Origin: Thermoplasmata archaeon
GTDB taxonomy: Archaea > Thermoplasmatota > Thermoplasmata > Thermoplasmatales > Thermoplasmataceae
Assembly: GCA_021804185.1 (NCBI GenBank)
Contig: JAJZKL010000109.1
Location: 1-5,356 of the forward strand
Direction of reading: 5' to 3'
Length of the DNA: 5,356 nt
Notes under the pieces: model-generated
Database searches by the model: none
Told to the model about the DNA's origin: nothing
The model's input: the letters and a program-made list of their open reading frames with translations, nothing else
Part shown: positions 4,555-5,356 of the stretch, piece by piece
Numbering within the stretch: the first letter of the stretch is position 1
Layout of the letters: every line of letters begins with the position of its first letter
Program-made: the position numbers and the translations under genes

Positions 4555-5356
4555 ATGGAACACTATTACAGGGACTTGAGAGAATACCTCTCAGTACTGA
4601 AAGAAAATGATCTACTGTATGAGATAGATAGGCCAGTGAAGAAGGAGACGGAACTCACAGCAATCGCAAGATTGCAGTATAGGGGTTTGCCGGAGGATAA
4701 GAGGAAAGGATTCATTTTCAACAATGTACAGGGAGTGAATGGAAGAAAATACAGTATTCCTGTTGCCACAGGAATATATGCATCCTCCCTTCGGATGTAC
4801 GCACTTGGAGTGATGGCAGAGCCATCAAGGGAATCCATTGTGGGAAAGTGGGAGAAAGCACAGATAAACCCAGTTAAAACAAGAATGGTTGAGAGTGCAA
4901 AGGTTCAGGACATCGTCATAAAGGGGGATGCTCTTGATCAGGATGGGCAGGGTCTGGATGCACTCCCCATACCTGTAGAACTTCCAGGCTTCAGCGGGCA
5001 GATCAGGACATCAACGCAGATTATTACAAGGGATCCGGAAACCGGAATAAGAAACGTAGGAAATTATTCTGCGCATCTTTTTGGAAAGAGAAAGATGATG
5101 TGGGAGATCAATCGAGGCAATCAGGGCATTATCCACTGGAATAAGTGGAAAAAGATGGGAAAACCCATGCCTGCCGCTATAGTTGTAGGTGGACCGCCTT
5201 CATATTTCTTTGTTGGAGCGGCCAAGATCCCATATGGTGTGGATGAGTTTGATATTGCAGGAGGTTTTGCAGGTGAACCTGTGGATATGGTAAAGTGCAA
5301 AACCATTGATATGGAGGCTCCTGCAAATGCAGACATAATAATAGAGGGCTTAATTT
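4555..5356 (+). CDS. UbiD-family prenylated-FMN-dependent (de)carboxylase, 3' end cut by window edge
   Basis: 267 residues are visible of a family usually about 440-500 aa. Landmarks are DLREYLSVLKEND with LLYEIDRPV at the N-terminus, DALPIPVELPGFSG (135-148), TQIITRDPETGIRNVGNY (154-171), a His at 194 in GIIHWNKW, KPMPAAIVVGGPPSYFFVGAAKIPYGVDEFDIAGGFAGEP in consecutive blocks (203-242), and EAPANADIIIEG (254-265). These match the phenolic/heteroaromatic acid decarboxylase branch of UbiD enzymes, which reversibly decarboxylate aromatic acids with prenyl-FMN. Asn167 of the N-x-G-x-Y-R motif is kept, but the Arg is Ser172. Such enzymes need a UbiX prenyltransferase, which is not in this window. 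The ATG at 4555 is chosen by TATA spacing and by the usual family N-terminus. It is a separate unit, downstream of the ACT/HTH gene by 108 bp. The substrate is unknown; a role in ubiquinone synthesis is unlikely given the context. Confidence 0.92.
   Translation, partial: MEHYYRDLREYLSVLKENDLLYEIDRPVKKETELTAIARLQYRGLPEDKRKGFIFNNVQGVNGRKYSIPVATGIYASSLRMYALGVMAEPSRESIVGKWEKAQINPVKTRMVESAKVQDIVIKGDALDQDGQGLDALPIPVELPGFSGQIRTSTQIITRDPETGIRNVGNYSAHLFGKRKMMWEINRGNQGIIHWNKWKKMGKPMPAAIVVGGPPSYFFVGAAKIPYGVDEFDIAGGFAGEPVDMVKCKTIDMEAPANADIIIEGLI

Noticed and set aside
4566..4838. Minus-strand 90-aa open frame
   Set aside because: Antisense to the conserved N-terminal part of the UbiD-family gene, with no supporting signals.
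5121..5336. Minus-strand 71-aa open frame
   Set aside because: Antisense to the UbiD-family core motifs, with no SD or TATA context.

Overview
The window looks archaeal, most likely from a thermoacidophile of the Thermoplasmatales (Sulfolobales are less likely). The evidence is indirect. Several genes start about 24-26 nt downstream of a TATA-like box and have no Shine-Dalgarno sequence, which suggests leaderless mRNAs. Operon-internal genes instead carry SD motifs (GGAGGT, GAGGTG). AGG and ATA codons are frequent. There is no RNA gene, CRISPR array or insertion sequence.

Layout: positions 1-3612 are a minus-strand cluster that reads right to left. It contains an HpaC-like flavin reductase (3612-3127), a DUF2848 protein (3146-2442), an HpaB-type flavin-dependent monooxygenase (2445-991), a small single-domain cupin (956-609) and an isochorismatase/N-carbamoylsarcosine-amidase-type hydrolase (538-1, cut by the window edge). 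The first three genes overlap, and the cupin follows after 34 bp. The hydrolase lies a further 70 bp on and has its own promoter-like box. A 261-bp AT-rich divergent region (3613-3873) carries two promoters and several palindromes and repeats. To its right, on the plus strand, lie a 190-aa protein with an HTH-like N-terminus and an ACT-like C-terminus (3874-4446), and a UbiD-family prenyl-FMN decarboxylase (4555 to the window end, 3'-truncated).

Inferred joint role: catabolism of a (hetero)aromatic acid. UbiD would remove a carboxyl group, HpaB with HpaC would hydroxylate the ring, the cupin could open it, and the DUF2848 protein (which shows FAH-hydrolase-like spaced motifs) and the amidase-type hydrolase would process the products. 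The ACT/HTH protein between them is a candidate local regulator. The most interesting points are: an apparent reciprocal Tyr/His exchange at the two catalytic phenol-binding positions of HpaB; replacement of the usual catalytic Arg of UbiD by Ser; a cupin missing its first metal His; a perfect 8-bp-arm palindrome exactly over the ubiD-type gene's TATA box; and an 8-mer half-site of that palindrome repeated upstream of the flavin reductase operon. Together these suggest a co-regulated degradation pathway whose substrate differs from 4-hydroxyphenylacetate.
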